From the NCBI RefSeq assembly GCF_034314165.1, contig NZ_JAVIWK010000001.1, positions 6,587,001 through 6,651,000 of the forward strand: a stretch of DNA of 64,000 nucleotides. The letters run 5' to 3'. Shown here piece after piece: positions 17,119 to 28,459 of this stretch; the first letter of the stretch is position 1, and every line of letters begins with the position of its first letter. The DNA comes from Pseudomonas sp. Bout1 (GTDB lineage Bacteria; Pseudomonadota; Gammaproteobacteria; Pseudomonadales; Pseudomonadaceae). Below the pieces are notes generated by a model that saw only the letters and a list, made by a program, of their open reading frames with translations, did not search any database and had not been told where the DNA came from. A program made the translations under genes and the position numbers.

Positions 17119-18714
17119 ATGCCCGTACCTGATGTGTTCCGCGATGGCATGGCCCGCGGCTGGAAAACCCACAATGGCGCCGCCCTCGACCAGGACCTGT
17201 CCCTGGAGGCCGACGTCGCGATCATCGGCAGCGGCGCCGGCGGCGGTACCACTGCCGAAATCCTCAGCGCCGCCGGCTACAAGGTGCTGTTGATCGAAGA
17301 AGGCCCGCTGAAAACCAGCGACGACTTCAAGCTGCTGGAGGATGAGGCCTACGCCAGCCTGTACCAGGAAGGCATCGGCCGCATGAGCAAGGACGGCGCT
17401 ATCACCATCCTGCAGGGCCGCGCCGTGGGCGGCACCACGTTGATCAACTGGACCTCCAGCTTTCGCACCCCCGACCCGACTCTCGCCCACTGGGCCAGCG
17501 AGTACGCGGTAAAAGGCCACAGCAGCGCCGAGATGGCGCCCTGGTTCGAAAAAATGGAACAACGCCTGGGCATCGCGCCCTGGGCCATGCCGCCGAATGC
17601 CAACAATGACGTAATCCGCAAAGGCTGCGAAAAGCTCGGCTACAGCTGGCACGTGATCCCGCGCAACGTGCGCGGCTGTTTCAACCTGGGGTATTGCGGC
17701 ATGGGTTGCCCGGTGAACGCCAAGCAATCGATGCTGGTGACGACCATCCCGTCTACGTTGGAAAAAGGCGGCGAACTGCTGTACCTGGCCCGCGCCGAAC
17801 GCCTCAAATTCAGCGGCGACACCATTACCAGCCTCGAATGTGTGGCCATGGACTCATACTGCGTGGCACCCACCGGTCGCAAAATCACGGTGAAAGCCAA
17901 GCACTACGTACTGGCCGGCGGCGGCATCAACAGCCCGGCGCTGCTGATGCGCTCGGACGCACCCGACCCCCATTCGCGCCTGGGCAAACGCACCTTCCTG
18001 CACCTGGTGAATTTTTCTGCAGGGCTGTTCGACGAGGTGATCAACCCGTTCTACGGTGCCCCACAGTCGATCTATTCCGATCACTTCCAATGGCAGGACG
18101 GCACCACCGGAAAAATGTCCTACAAGCTCGAGGTGCCGCCTTTGCACCCCGGCCTGGCCAGTACGTTGCTGGGCGGTTACGGCACGCAAAATGCCCTGGA
18201 CATGGGCCAACTGCCCAACACGCACGCCATGCTTGCCCTGCTGCGGGACGGCTTTCACCCGGACAGCCCGGGCGGCAGCGTCGAATTACGCGGCGATGGC
18301 ACACCGGTGCTCGACTACCAGGTCTCGCCCTATGCCTGGGACGGCCTGCGCCGGGCGTTCCACAGCATGGCCGAGATTCAGTTTGCCGGCGGCGCCAAGT
18401 CGGTGATGCCGCTGCACGGGGACGCGCGTTACGTGAACACGTTGGCCGAGGCCCGTAGCATGATCGACGGCTTGAACCTCGAATTGCACCGTACGCGGCT
18501 CGGCAGCGCTCATGTGATGGGCGGTTGCGCGATGGGTGAAGAACCGAAAAACGCCGTGGCGGACAGCCTTGGGCGGCATCACCAGTTGCGCAACCTGTCG
18601 ATTCACGATGGCTCGCTGTTCCCCACCAGCATTGGGGCAAACCCGCAGTTATCGGTCTACGGATTGACCGCGCAACTGGCGACAGCACTGGCCGAACGTC
18701 TGAAAACAGCGTGA
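17119..18714 (+). CDS. laoA: GMC family alcohol dehydrogenase LaoA
   Basis: 531 residues. FAD-binding GSGAGGGTTAEILSAAGYKV with LLIEEG near residues 36-60, GMC signature GRAVGGTTLINWT, a Cys-rich segment NVRGCFNLGYCGMGCPVNAKQ (possible metal or Fe-S ligands), and the C-terminal catalytic region SAHVMGGCAMG with NPQLSVYGL. In P. aeruginosa LaoA (PA0364) oxidises long-chain alcohols such as dodecanol. No signal peptide; laoB upstream (33 bp) carries a Tat signal and could export the complex. Confidence 0.87.
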   Translation: MPVPDVFRDGMARGWKTHNGAALDQDLSLEADVAIIGSGAGGGTTAEILSAAGYKVLLIEEGPLKTSDDFKLLEDEAYASLYQEGIGRMSKDGAITILQGRAVGGTTLINWTSSFRTPDPTLAHWASEYAVKGHSSAEMAPWFEKMEQRLGIAPWAMPPNANNDVIRKGCEKLGYSWHVIPRNVRGCFNLGYCGMGCPVNAKQSMLVTTIPSTLEKGGELLYLARAERLKFSGDTITSLECVAMDSYCVAPTGRKITVKAKHYVLAGGGINSPALLMRSDAPDPHSRLGKRTFLHLVNFSAGLFDEVINPFYGAPQSIYSDHFQWQDGTTGKMSYKLEVPPLHPGLASTLLGGYGTQNALDMGQLPNTHAMLALLRDGFHPDSPGGSVELRGDGTPVLDYQVSPYAWDGLRRAFHSMAEIQFAGGAKSVMPLHGDARYVNTLAEARSMIDGLNLELHRTRLGSAHVMGGCAMGEEPKNAVADSLGRHHQLRNLSIHDGSLFPTSIGANPQLSVYGLTAQLATALAERLKTA

Positions 18715-18780
18715 AAAACCGGGGTATTCGCGGTGTCTATAGTGCTTTCTTCTGAACGAGGCGACTTGGAACACCGGTAA

Positions 18781-19308
<528 letters not shown>

Positions 19309-19325
19309 TCCCGGACTGTAGGCTT

Positions 19326-20839
<1,514 letters not shown>

Positions 20840-20860
20840 GTTTACCTCTTGGAAAAAGGG

Positions 20861-21727
20861 TTAGTGCGCGCCCAGCTCGCGGATCGACAACTTCAAACTC
20901 TCGAAGTCGTAGTCCGACAGGCCGATGTGGTCCAGCACCAGCGGGGCGATGGCGTTCCACTCATGGTCATTTGCCTGGTTGCCCAGCACGCGGTAGGAGG
21001 CGCAAATGTGCTCGGCCATTTTCAGGATCGCCAGCAGGTTTTTCAGTTGCGGCTTGTGGTTGGACTCGTCGCTGAAAATCGCCAGGGCGTTGTGGTGATT
21101 GGCGATGGCGTCGGTCACATGCTCCGGCAGGCGCCAGGATTTGGCGGTGTAGTAACCCACCACGGCATGGTTGGTGTTGAACGCCCGGTTCTCGGTATCG
21201 ACCACGCGGCATTCCGGGCTGGCGCTGGCGTAGGCTTGTTCCAGCACGCTCATGTAGTTCGGGAAACGCTTGAGCATCAACGGCACGCCGCAATCGTGGA
21301 ACAGCCCCAAGGCGTAGGCTTCATCGACGGCCTGGCTGCCGGTGCGCTTGGCCAGGGCCAGGCAGGTCATGGCCACGTCCTGGGCGGTGTCCCAGAAACG
21401 GTTGAGGGTGACGATGGTGTCGTCGCTCATCTCGCCCTTGATCGACTGCGCATTGATCAGGTTGACGATAGAGCGGCTGCCCAACAGGTTCACCGCGCGC
21501 TGGATCGAGACAATCTTGTTGCTCAGGCCGTAATACGGCGAATTGACGATCTTCAGCAGCGAGCCGGAGAGGCCCGGGTCTTGCGCGATCAGCCGGGCAA
21601 TCACTTCCAGGTCCGGATCAGGCATGTACTGCTCCATCTGCAAATCCACCATGATTTGCGGTTGAGGCGGTACGCTGATGCCTTGGAGGCTCTGTTGGAT
21701 CTGTTCGGCGGATAGCTCTTGGGACAT
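20861..21727 (-). CDS. HDOD domain-containing protein
   Basis: 288 residues from the ATG; an in-frame GTG three codons upstream (21736) is possible. Residues about 25-230 form an HDOD domain (SLLKIVNSPYYGLSNKIVSIQRAVNLLG, FWDTAQDVAMTCLALAKRTG, AYALGLFHDCGVPLML). The HD metal dyad of true phosphohydrolases is degenerate here, as is usual for HDOD, so it is a signalling scaffold rather than an enzyme. Role unknown; shares orientation with mutM. Confidence 0.88.
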   Translation of the reverse strand: MSQELSAEQIQQSLQGISVPPQPQIMVDLQMEQYMPDPDLEVIARLIAQDPGLSGSLLKIVNSPYYGLSNKIVSIQRAVNLLGSRSIVNLINAQSIKGEMSDDTIVTLNRFWDTAQDVAMTCLALAKRTGSQAVDEAYALGLFHDCGVPLMLKRFPNYMSVLEQAYASASPECRVVDTENRAFNTNHAVVGYYTAKSWRLPEHVTDAIANHHNALAIFSDESNHKPQLKNLLAILKMAEHICASYRVLGNQANDHEWNAIAPLVLDHIGLSDYDFESLKLSIRELGAH

Positions 21728-21870
21728 AGGGGGCACACTCTGGACTAGGCGGCGATTCTAACCTTTATGGCAACCGGGCTGACACCTCAAAAACCCGAAC
21801 TGAAACCAGCTGCCACAGGGATATCACAACCCACATGTCCGGCGGCGCCGCCAAGTACTACGCAACACGG

Positions 21871-21876
21871 TATACT
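21871..21876 (+). promoter_or_regulatory. Putative -10 element before the rRNA methyltransferase gene
   Basis: TATACT lies 26 bp upstream of the ATG at 21903. The -35 region is not recognisable. Weak evidence beyond the hexamer and its position. Confidence 0.35.
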
Positions 21877-21902
21877 CCCGCTCTTTTTTCCGGAGCGACG
21901 TC

Positions 21903-23099
21903 ATGTCCCTGCCAAGCCTGCGTCTCAAAGCCAACGCCGATCGTCGTTTGCGCAACGGCCACCTGTGGGTCTACAGCAATGAAATCGACGTGGCCGCCAC
22001 ACCTCTTCATGGCTTCCAGGCAGGCGACCAGGCGATCCTGGAAGCAGCCGGCGGCAAGACCCTCGGCATCGTGGCCATGAGCCCGAACAACCTGATCTGC
22101 GCCCGCCTGCTGTCGCGCGACATCAAGCTGCCACTGGACAAGTCGCTGCTGGTGCACCGCATCAACGTGGCCCTGTCCCTGCGCGATCGCCTGTTCGACA
22201 AGCCGTTCTACCGCCTGGTGTACGGCGATTCCGACCTCTTGCCGGGCCTGGTGGTTGACCGTTTCGGCGACATCCTGGTAGTGCAGATCGCCTCGGCGAC
22301 CATGGAAGCCCACAAGGAAGACGTGATCGCCGCACTGACCCAAGTGCTCAAGCCAAGCGGCATCCTGTTCAAGAACGACTCTGCTGCGCGTGATGCCGAA
22401 GGCCTCAACCGCTACGTCGAAACCGTGTTCGGCCTGGTGCCGGAGTGGGTTGCACTGGAAGAAAACGGCGTGAAGTTCGAAGCGCCGGTGATCCAGGGCC
22501 AGAAAACCGGCTGGTTCTACGACCACCGCATGAACCGCGCCCGCCTGGCCCCGTATGCCAAAGGCAAGCGCGTACTCGACCTGTACAGCTACATCGGCGG
22601 CTGGGGCGTGCAAGCGGCGGCCTTCGGCGCCAGTGAAGTGTTCTGCGTCGACGCTTCCGCCTTCGCCCTCGACGGTGTTGAGCGCAACGCGGCACTGAAC
22701 GGCGTTGCCGAGAAGATGACCTGCATCGAAGGCGACGTGTTCGAAGCCCTCAAAGAGCTGAAAGCCAGCGAAGAGCGCTTCGACGTAATCGTGGCCGACC
22801 CGCCTGCCTTCATCAAGCGCAAGAAAGACATGAAGAACGGCGAAGGCGCCTACCGCCGCCTGAACGAGCAAGCCATGCGCCTTCTCAGCAAGGACGGCAT
22901 CCTGGTCAGCGCATCGTGCTCGATGCACTTGCCGGAAGATGACCTGCAAAACATCCTGCTGACCAGCGCCCGTCACCTGGACCGCAATATCCAGATGCTC
23001 GAACGCGGCGGCCAGGGCCCGGATCACCCGGTGCACCCGGCGATTGTCGAGACCCGGTATATCAAGAGCATTACTTGCCGGTTGTTGCCCAATAGCTAA
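21903..23099 (+). CDS. rlmI: RlmI-type 23S rRNA (cytosine-C5) methyltransferase
   Basis: 398 residues. N-terminal PUA domain (LRLKANADRRLRNGHLWVYSNEI), a central EEHEA-like domain, then a Rossmann SAM domain: VLDLYSYIGGWGVQAAAFGA, VADPPAFIKRKKD, and the catalytic cysteine in VSASCSMHL. RlmI makes m5C1962 in E. coli 23S rRNA; the exact target here is inferred. It stands alone, followed by the triple tandem repeat. Confidence 0.9.
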   Translation: MSLPSLRLKANADRRLRNGHLWVYSNEIDVAATPLHGFQAGDQAILEAAGGKTLGIVAMSPNNLICARLLSRDIKLPLDKSLLVHRINVALSLRDRLFDKPFYRLVYGDSDLLPGLVVDRFGDILVVQIASATMEAHKEDVIAALTQVLKPSGILFKNDSAARDAEGLNRYVETVFGLVPEWVALEENGVKFEAPVIQGQKTGWFYDHRMNRARLAPYAKGKRVLDLYSYIGGWGVQAAAFGASEVFCVDASAFALDGVERNAALNGVAEKMTCIEGDVFEALKELKASEERFDVIVADPPAFIKRKKDMKNGEGAYRRLNEQAMRLLSKDGILVSASCSMHLPEDDLQNILLTSARHLDRNIQMLERGGQGPDHPVHPAIVETRYIKSITCRLLPNS

Positions 23100-23117
23100 G
23101 TAACATCGCGGACCAAA

Positions 23118-23544
23118 TGTGGGAGCTGGCTTGCCTGCGATAGCATCACCGCAGGGTATCTGACATACCGAGGTGCTTGCATCGCGGGCAAGCCCGGCTC
23201 CCACACAAGTCTGTATAGCTTCCCGCAACGGTTTTGATTGAATTCCATTTTTCGCAGAAATGTGGGAGCTGGCTTGCCTGCGATAGCATCACCGCAGGGT
23301 ATCTGACGTACCGAGGTGCTTGCATCGCGGGCAAGCCCGGCTCCCACACAAGTCTGTATAGCTTCCCGCAACGGTTTTGATTGAATTCCATTTTTCGCAG
23401 AAATGTGGGAGCTGGCTTGCCTGCGATAGCATCACCGCAGGGTATCTGACATACCGAGGTGCTTGCATCGCGGGCAAGCCCGGCTCCCACACAAGTCTGT
23501 ATAGCTTCCCGCAACGGTTTTGATTGAATTCCATTTTTCGCAGA
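23118..23544. repeat. Three tandem copies of a 143-bp REP-containing unit
   Basis: This fills the 485-bp gap between rlmI and the MFS gene. Units start at 23118, 23261 and 23404, exactly 143 bp apart and nearly identical (one visible A/G difference, GACATACC versus GACGTACC in copy 2). Each unit has a REP doublet, TGTGGGAGCTGGCTTGCCTG ... GCGGGCAAGCCCGGCTCCCA, in inverted orientation, plus a unique tail of about 50 bp ending GAATTCCATTTTTCGCAG. ORFs of 91-122 codons on the minus strand here are translated repeat. Confidence 0.95.
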
Positions 23545-23584
23545 CTAGTATCGGTTTCTGGTTTCACTCCGGAAAACAACAACA

Positions 23585-24778
23585 ATGTCTGAGTCCTATT
23601 CCCAGTCGATTGGCGACGCAAAACGCCAACAGTTCTCGCGTTTCATCCTCATCACCAGCATCTCTCTGATCAGCTTTTTCCCGATCAATATCCTGCTGCC
23701 CTCCTTTCCTGCCCTCGCCGCGAAGTTCGACACCTCAACCGCCGAGGTCGCCTTATCCATCAGCCTGTTCACGCTGGTATTTGCGATTTCCCAACTGATC
23801 GCCGGCCCGCTTTCAGACAAATTCGGGCGCAAGGAAGTGCTGCTGGGCTGCATCGTGGTTTCCACCCTCGGCTCTATCGGCTGCGCACTGGCGAGCAGTT
23901 ACCCGAGCTTCCTGCTGTTTCGTGCCCTGCAGGCCATTGGCTGTGGCTTTTTTGTGCTCGGCCATGCGCTGGTGGAAGACCTGTTCGAAGAACAGGACCG
24001 CGCCCGCATCCGCATCTACTACATGACCCTGAGTGGATCGTTTGTCGCGCTGTCGCCGCTGCTCGGCTCCTGGCTGCAAACCACATTTGATTGGCAGGGC
24101 AGCTTTTATGGGTTTGCGGTGATGGCGCTGGGCATGTTTATCCACGCCTGGCTGATACTGCCGTCCAAGGCGGCCAGCCCTGAAAGAGCGCCGGTTTCGA
24201 TCATCGCCACGCTGAAATCCATCGCCGCAAACCGCGACTTCATCCGCTATTGGTGGATCGCCGCGCTGGTATTCGCGTGTTACTTCGCGTTGATCAGCGT
24301 GACGCCGCTGATTTTCATGGATGAGTTGAAGCTGTCCGAATACCAGTACGCGGTGGTGCTGATGGTGTACGGCATCGCCTATCTGCTGGGCGGCGTGGCG
24401 GCGAGCGCCCTGCAAAAACACATCTCGCTCACGCGGCAAATCAATATCGGGCTGGGCCTGCTGGGCGTCGCGGGCGTGTTATTGGCGCTGATCATCAGCT
24501 TTGAGGCCATGACCACCATCAGCCTGCTCATCCCAATGCTGATCAGCGCCCTGGCCGTGACCCTGGTTCGCCCCGCCGCGATTTCCGCGGCCATGCTGCG
24601 GTTCTCCAGCAGCGCCGGCACCGCCGCCTCGGCCGGCAACAGCATCATGTTCATCACCGCCGCCGTCAGCAGCGCCGCGCTCGCCCAAGCCGGGACCAAC
24701 TTGTTGATGACCATCGCCATCAGCTTCATCGTCTTCAGCGTTTGGGGCGTGCTGACGAACATTAGAGTCGGACACTAA
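23585..24778 (+). CDS. MFS transporter, Bcr/CflA (DHA1) type
   Basis: 397 residues with 12 predicted membrane helices. The MFS loop 2-3 motif is GPLSDKFGRKEVLLG, and the helix-1 region SFFPINILLPSFPALAAKF resembles Bcr/CflA exporters; the second half is less conserved. Likely a proton-coupled drug or metabolite exporter; substrate cannot be predicted. The start codon is 41 bp after the last 143-bp repeat unit, so the repeat tail abuts its promoter region. No regulator is adjacent. Confidence 0.85.
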   Translation: MSESYSQSIGDAKRQQFSRFILITSISLISFFPINILLPSFPALAAKFDTSTAEVALSISLFTLVFAISQLIAGPLSDKFGRKEVLLGCIVVSTLGSIGCALASSYPSFLLFRALQAIGCGFFVLGHALVEDLFEEQDRARIRIYYMTLSGSFVALSPLLGSWLQTTFDWQGSFYGFAVMALGMFIHAWLILPSKAASPERAPVSIIATLKSIAANRDFIRYWWIAALVFACYFALISVTPLIFMDELKLSEYQYAVVLMVYGIAYLLGGVAASALQKHISLTRQINIGLGLLGVAGVLLALIISFEAMTTISLLIPMLISALAVTLVRPAAISAAMLRFSSSAGTAASAGNSIMFITAAVSSAALAQAGTNLLMTIAISFIVFSVWGVLTNIRVGH

Positions 24779-24802
24779 CTGCCTCCCACTCCGCCCTCCC
24801 AC

Positions 24803-24905
24803 TGTAGGAGCGAGCTTGCTCGCGAAAAACGTATAGGCGACACGGGCTACCTGATAGCGCTGCGTTATCGTTGACGTTTTTCGTGAGCAAGCTCGCTCCT
24901 GCAGG
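24803..24905. repeat. REP-like inverted repeat (AGGAGCGAGCTTGCTCGCG family)
   Basis: TGTAGGAGCGAGCTTGCTCG plus CGAAAAACG is repeated in reverse complement at 24876-24904 around about 45 bp. It is a different word family from the GTGGGAGCTGGCTTGCC elements. A relative is at 62395-62489. Confidence 0.85.
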
Positions 24906-25131
24906 TAGACGGCCATTCCCTCCGGCCGCCAGCGGTGTAGAATCGGACCTATTCATCGCCAGTCATCCCCCGGCGGGTTTATGAGCTCAAGGCCAATGCG
25001 CACGGCGATCCCGCAGCGTTTGAGGCAACTTCCGGACACACGGCCATTTTCTGAGTGTTCCAGACGTCAATAGAAGCTCACTTCCCCTTTAGCACCTGAT
25101 TAGCACCTGATTAGCCGCCCGGAGAGCTCCA
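24906..25131. other. Upstream region of ilvD with short direct repeats
   Basis: Rest of the 353-bp gap before ilvD. No gene is visible. Possible promoter -10 TAGAAT at 24938-24943. An 11-bp direct repeat TTAGCACCTGA occurs twice in tandem (25089-25110) and starts a third time (TTAGC), ending 17 bp before the ilvD ATG. GGAGAG at 25121-25126 is the ribosome binding site. No leader peptide rich in Ile/Val/Leu was found. Confidence 0.4.
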
Positions 25132-26973
25132 ATGCCCGATTACCGCTCGAAAACATCCACCCACGGTCGCAACATGGCCGGCGCCCGCGCACTGTGGCGC
25201 GCCACGGGGATGAAAGATGACGACTTCAAAAAGCCGATCATCGCGATTGCCAACTCGTTCACCCAGTTCGTACCCGGCCACGTCCACCTCAAGGACCTGG
25301 GCCAACTGGTCGCCCGCGAGATCGAACGCGCCGGCGGTGTAGCGAAAGAATTCAACACCATCGCCGTGGATGACGGCATCGCCATGGGCCATGACGGCAT
25401 GCTGTATTCCCTGCCGAGCCGCGAGATCATCGCCGACTCCGTGGAATACATGGTCAACGCCCACTGCGCCGACGCCATCGTGTGCATCTCCAACTGCGAC
25501 AAGATCACCCCGGGCATGCTGATGGCCTCCCTGCGCCTGAACATTCCGGTGATCTTTGTCTCCGGCGGCCCGATGGAAGCCGGCAAGACCAAACTCGCCT
25601 CCCACGGCCTCGACCTGGTGGACGCCATGGTCATCGCCGCCGATTCCAGCGCTTCTGACGAGAAGGTCGCGGAATACGAGCGCAGCGCCTGCCCTACCTG
25701 CGGTTCGTGCTCCGGCATGTTCACCGCCAACTCGATGAACTGCCTGGTGGAAGCCTTAGGGCTCGCCTTGCCGGGCAACGGCTCGACACTGGCCACCCAC
25801 AGCGACCGCGAGCAACTGTTCCTGCAGGCCGGGCGTACCATCGTCGAGCTGTGCAAGCGCTACTACACCGATAACGATGAGTCGGTGTTGCCGCGCAACA
25901 TCGCCAACTTCAAGGCGTTCGAAAACGCCATGACCCTGGACATCGCCATGGGCGGTTCCACCAACACCATCCTGCACTTGCTGGCCGCCGCGCAAGAAGC
26001 CGAGATCGACTTCGACCTGAAAGACATCGACCGCCTGTCGCGCCACGTGCCGCAACTGTGCAAAGTTGCGCCGAACATCCAGAAATACCACATGGAAGAC
26101 GTGCACCGCGCCGGCGGGATCTTCTCGATCCTGGGCTCCCTGGCCCGTGGCGGCTTGCTGCACACCGACCTGCCGACCGTGCACAGCAAATCCCTGGCTG
26201 AAGGCATCGCCAAGTGGGACATCACCCAGACTGACGACGAAGCCGTGCACACCTTCTTCAAGGCAGGCCCGGCCGGTATCCCGACGCAAACCGCGTTCAG
26301 CCAGTCGACCCGCTGGGAAACCCTGGACGACGACCGTGAAAACGGCTGCATCCGCAGTGTCGAGCACGCTTACTCGCAAGAAGGTGGCCTGGCCGTGCTG
26401 TACGGCAACATCGCCCTGGATGGCTGCGTGGTAAAAACCGCCGGTGTGGATGAGTCGATCCACGTGTTCGAAGGCCGCGCCAAGATCTACGAAAGCCAGG
26501 ACAGTTCGGTACGCGGCATCCTCGCGGACGAAGTGAAAGAAGGCGACATCGTCATCATCCGCTACGAAGGCCCGAAAGGCGGCCCGGGCATGCAAGAGAT
26601 GCTCTACCCGACGTCGTACCTGAAATCCAAAGGCCTGGGCAAAGCCTGCGCCTTGCTCACCGACGGCCGTTTCTCCGGCGGCACGTCGGGCCTGTCCATC
26701 GGCCACGCGTCGCCTGAAGCCGCTGCGGGCGGCGCCATCGGCCTGGTGCAGGATGGCGACAAGGTACTGATCGACATTCCGAACCGTTCGATCAACCTCT
26801 TGATCAGCGATGAAGAACTGGCGGCACGCCGGGTCGAGCAGGACAAGAAAGGCTGGAAGCCGGTGGAGAAGCGTCCGCGCAAAGTCACTACCGCGCTGAA
26901 GGCTTACGCCCTGCTGGCCACCAGTGCCGACAAGGGTGCGGTACGTAACAAGGCGATGCTCGACGGCCTGTAA
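25132..26973 (+). CDS. ilvD: Dihydroxy-acid dehydratase IlvD
   Basis: 613 residues, usual for the 4Fe-4S type. It dehydrates dihydroxyisovalerate and dihydroxymethylvalerate in valine/isoleucine synthesis. Fe-S cysteines are in [29 protein letters not shown]; the C-terminal swivel domain has [22 protein letters not shown]-terminal [26 protein letters not shown] is standard. It ends at a strong terminator. With ilvA at 50.7 kb two branched-chain genes lie in the window, unlinked. Confidence 0.98.
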   Translation: MPDYRSKTSTHGRNMAGARALWRATGMKDDDFKKPIIAIANSFTQFVPGHVHLKDLGQLVAREIERAGGVAKEFNTIAVDDGIAMGHDGMLYSLPSREIIADSVEYMVNAHCADAIVCISNCDKITPGMLMASLRLNIPVIFVSGGPMEAGKTKLASHGLDLVDAMVIAADSSASDEKVAEYERSACPTCGSCSGMFTANSMNCLVEALGLALPGNGSTLATHSDREQLFLQAGRTIVELCKRYYTDNDESVLPRNIANFKAFENAMTLDIAMGGSTNTILHLLAAAQEAEIDFDLKDIDRLSRHVPQLCKVAPNIQKYHMEDVHRAGGIFSILGSLARGGLLHTDLPTVHSKSLAEGIAKWDITQTDDEAVHTFFKAGPAGIPTQTAFSQSTRWETLDDDRENGCIRSVEHAYSQEGGLAVLYGNIALDGCVVKTAGVDESIHVFEGRAKIYESQDSSVRGILADEVKEGDIVIIRYEGPKGGPGMQEMLYPTSYLKSKGLGKACALLTDGRFSGGTSGLSIGHASPEAAAGGAIGLVQDGDKVLIDIPNRSINLLISDEELAARRVEQDKKGWKPVEKRPRKVTTALKAYALLATSADKGAVRNKAMLDGL

Positions 26974-26984
26974 GCCTCGCCCAT

Positions 26985-27018
26985 AAAAAATGCCCCGCCA
27001 GGTGCGGGGCATTTTTTT
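26985..27018 (+). terminator. Rho-independent terminator after ilvD
   Basis: AAAAAATGCCCCGCC AGGT GCGGGGCATTTTTTT: a GC-rich stem with flanking A and T runs, 11 bp after the ilvD stop. Confidence 0.93.
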
Positions 27019-27057
27019 GCCTGGAGAAAATCCCCCAGAACGCAGGAGATCAAAAAA

Positions 27058-27148
27058 TGTGGGAGCTGGCTTGCCTGCGATAGCAATCTGTCAGTTGATA
27101 CACCTGCGGACAGACACACCGCCATCGCAGGCAAGCCAGCTCCCACAC
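27058..27148. repeat. REP doublet (GTGGGAGCTGGCTTGCCTGCGAT family)
   Basis: Two inverted halves, TGTGGGAGCTGGCTTGCCTG and CAGGCAAGCCAGCTCCCACA, about 45 bp apart, between the ilvD terminator and the 3' end of the phosphatase gene. Confidence 0.9.
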
Positions 27149-27159
27149 TGATCGCGGTA

Positions 27160-28218
27160 TTACTGAATCTCGTCCGGCTTGACGATCACCCAGTTTTTAT
27201 CCGCGGTCACCGGCAACCCTTCCTTGGCCTGGGCCGCCGCGTGCTTGGCCATCATGCCGTTGAGCTGGGTCATGTATTTGTCTTTGCGGTTGATCCACAA
27301 GTGGATGCCGCCCTTGGCCACGTCCACATCGTGGAACAGCATGTAGCCGTCACTGGTCGGTGTGTCGCCACCGACGATCACCGGTTTTTTCCACTCGTCG
27401 ATATAGGTCAGGATCGCCGCATGCTTGCCGGCCATCCAGGTCGCAGGCGTCCACAGGTACGGGGTGAGTTCCAGGCCGAGGTTGGCCTTCTCGTCATACT
27501 TGCCAGCGGCAATCTGTTTGCGTGCGGTGGTCAACTCGCCAGTCTTGCGGTCTTTGAGCAAGGTGCTCACGCCAATGACGTTCTCGGGTTTGACGTTGTA
27601 GCCGTACTTCGGATCGGCAGCGACCATGCGCACCAATTCCTCGGATGCGGCCGTCATTACGTAGACCTCAATGCCGTTTTCCATCAGCTTGTTGAACAAT
27701 TCAGCCTGGCCGGTGAAGACTTTCGGCGGCTGCACTTCCATGTTCTTGACCACGTCACCGTCGTAATAGGTGACCGGCACCGGCTTGCCCGACGCCATCA
27801 TTTCGTCGACGTAACCTTTAAGCTCCTTGAGGGTGAAGCCGGAGAAAATCTGCGCGACCCACGGGTAGCAAACCATGTCGTCGACTTCGCAAAGGCGGTA
27901 GTAGTAGCTGAACAGGCTTTCCTTGTGGTCGGCGGTGTCTTTGAACGGGATCAGCTTCAGGGAAGGGTCCATGGTGTCGCGGGTGATCAGGCCCTTGTTT
28001 TCCAGGTACGGCAGCAACGACTCTTCAAGGTCGTAGCGGTAACTGGTGTTGTCCATGTCGAATACCGCGAAGTTGCCCTTGTTGGCATTGGCGGCAATCA
28101 TCGTGTCCAGTTGCTTGGCGGCAGCCGCTGGCCAGTGTTTCAACTCGGTGGCGGCAAAGACCTGGCTCGCAAGGCCCAGGCACAGCGCGGCGGCAAACAG
28201 TTTCGGCGCGAGCTTCAT
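27160..28218 (-). CDS. pchP: Phosphorylcholine phosphatase-like HAD protein, periplasmic
   Basis: 352 residues. Signal peptide [16 protein letters not shown], cleavage near residue 22. HAD motif I is [10 protein letters not shown] (nucleophile and general acid Asp), motif II TAASEE, motif III lysine region and [11 protein letters not shown] as motif IV. Length and the DMDNT form match Pseudomonas PchP, which releases choline from phosphorylcholine in the periplasm. Not next to choline catabolism genes here; divergent from the cystine transporter gene. Other HAD substrates cannot be excluded. Confidence 0.78.
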   Translation of the reverse strand: MKLAPKLFAAALCLGLASQVFAATELKHWPAAAAKQLDTMIAANANKGNFAVFDMDNTSYRYDLEESLLPYLENKGLITRDTMDPSLKLIPFKDTADHKESLFSYYYRLCEVDDMVCYPWVAQIFSGFTLKELKGYVDEMMASGKPVPVTYYDGDVVKNMEVQPPKVFTGQAELFNKLMENGIEVYVMTAASEELVRMVAADPKYGYNVKPENVIGVSTLLKDRKTGELTTARKQIAAGKYDEKANLGLELTPYLWTPATWMAGKHAAILTYIDEWKKPVIVGGDTPTSDGYMLFHDVDVAKGGIHLWINRKDKYMTQLNGMMAKHAAAQAKEGLPVTADKNWVIVKPDEIQ

Positions 28219-28360
28219 GTGCGTTTTCTCCCTGAGTGAAAGACATCGACGCTAACAAATCCGTGTGACAGTTATCGCCCGAGCGCGACCGCTTTCGTCG
28301 TGATCGCGCCAACACCATACGCCTGGGCGTCATCGCCTTATTCCAAAAACGACAGTGACC

Positions 28361-28395
28361 ATTCCATAAAGGTATTAAATCAATAAATTTCAAGC
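28361..28395 (+). promoter_or_regulatory. AT-rich presumptive promoter of the cystine transporter gene
   Basis: ATTCCATAAAGGTATTAAAT and the following CAATAAATTTC stand out as AT-rich in this GC-rich DNA, 65-100 bp before the transporter start. Sulfur-starvation promoters bound by CysB in pseudomonads have similar AT-rich boxes, but this is inference and no exact operator is claimed. Confidence 0.3.
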
Positions 28396-28459
28396 TGTTA
28401 GCATTTCCGGTTCGCAATCGCAGGCTCACGCGATTGGCTGCCTTCTCAACGGAGCTTCA

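Noticed and set aside
21858..23228. 456-codon minus-strand frame opposite rlmI, ending in the repeat region
   Set aside because: Shadow of rlmI with a start inside the REP repeat.
23118..23544. CRISPR array
   Set aside because: Only three 143-bp units that are identical through their whole length, with internal REP hairpins; no unique spacers and no cas genes.
23096..23621. Minus-strand frames of 91-122 codons with repeated VWEPGLPAMQAP-like text
   Set aside because: They are translations of the 143-bp tandem repeat, not genes.
25756..27012. 418-codon minus-strand frame opposite ilvD
   Set aside because: Antisense shadow with start beyond the ilvD terminator and no motif.
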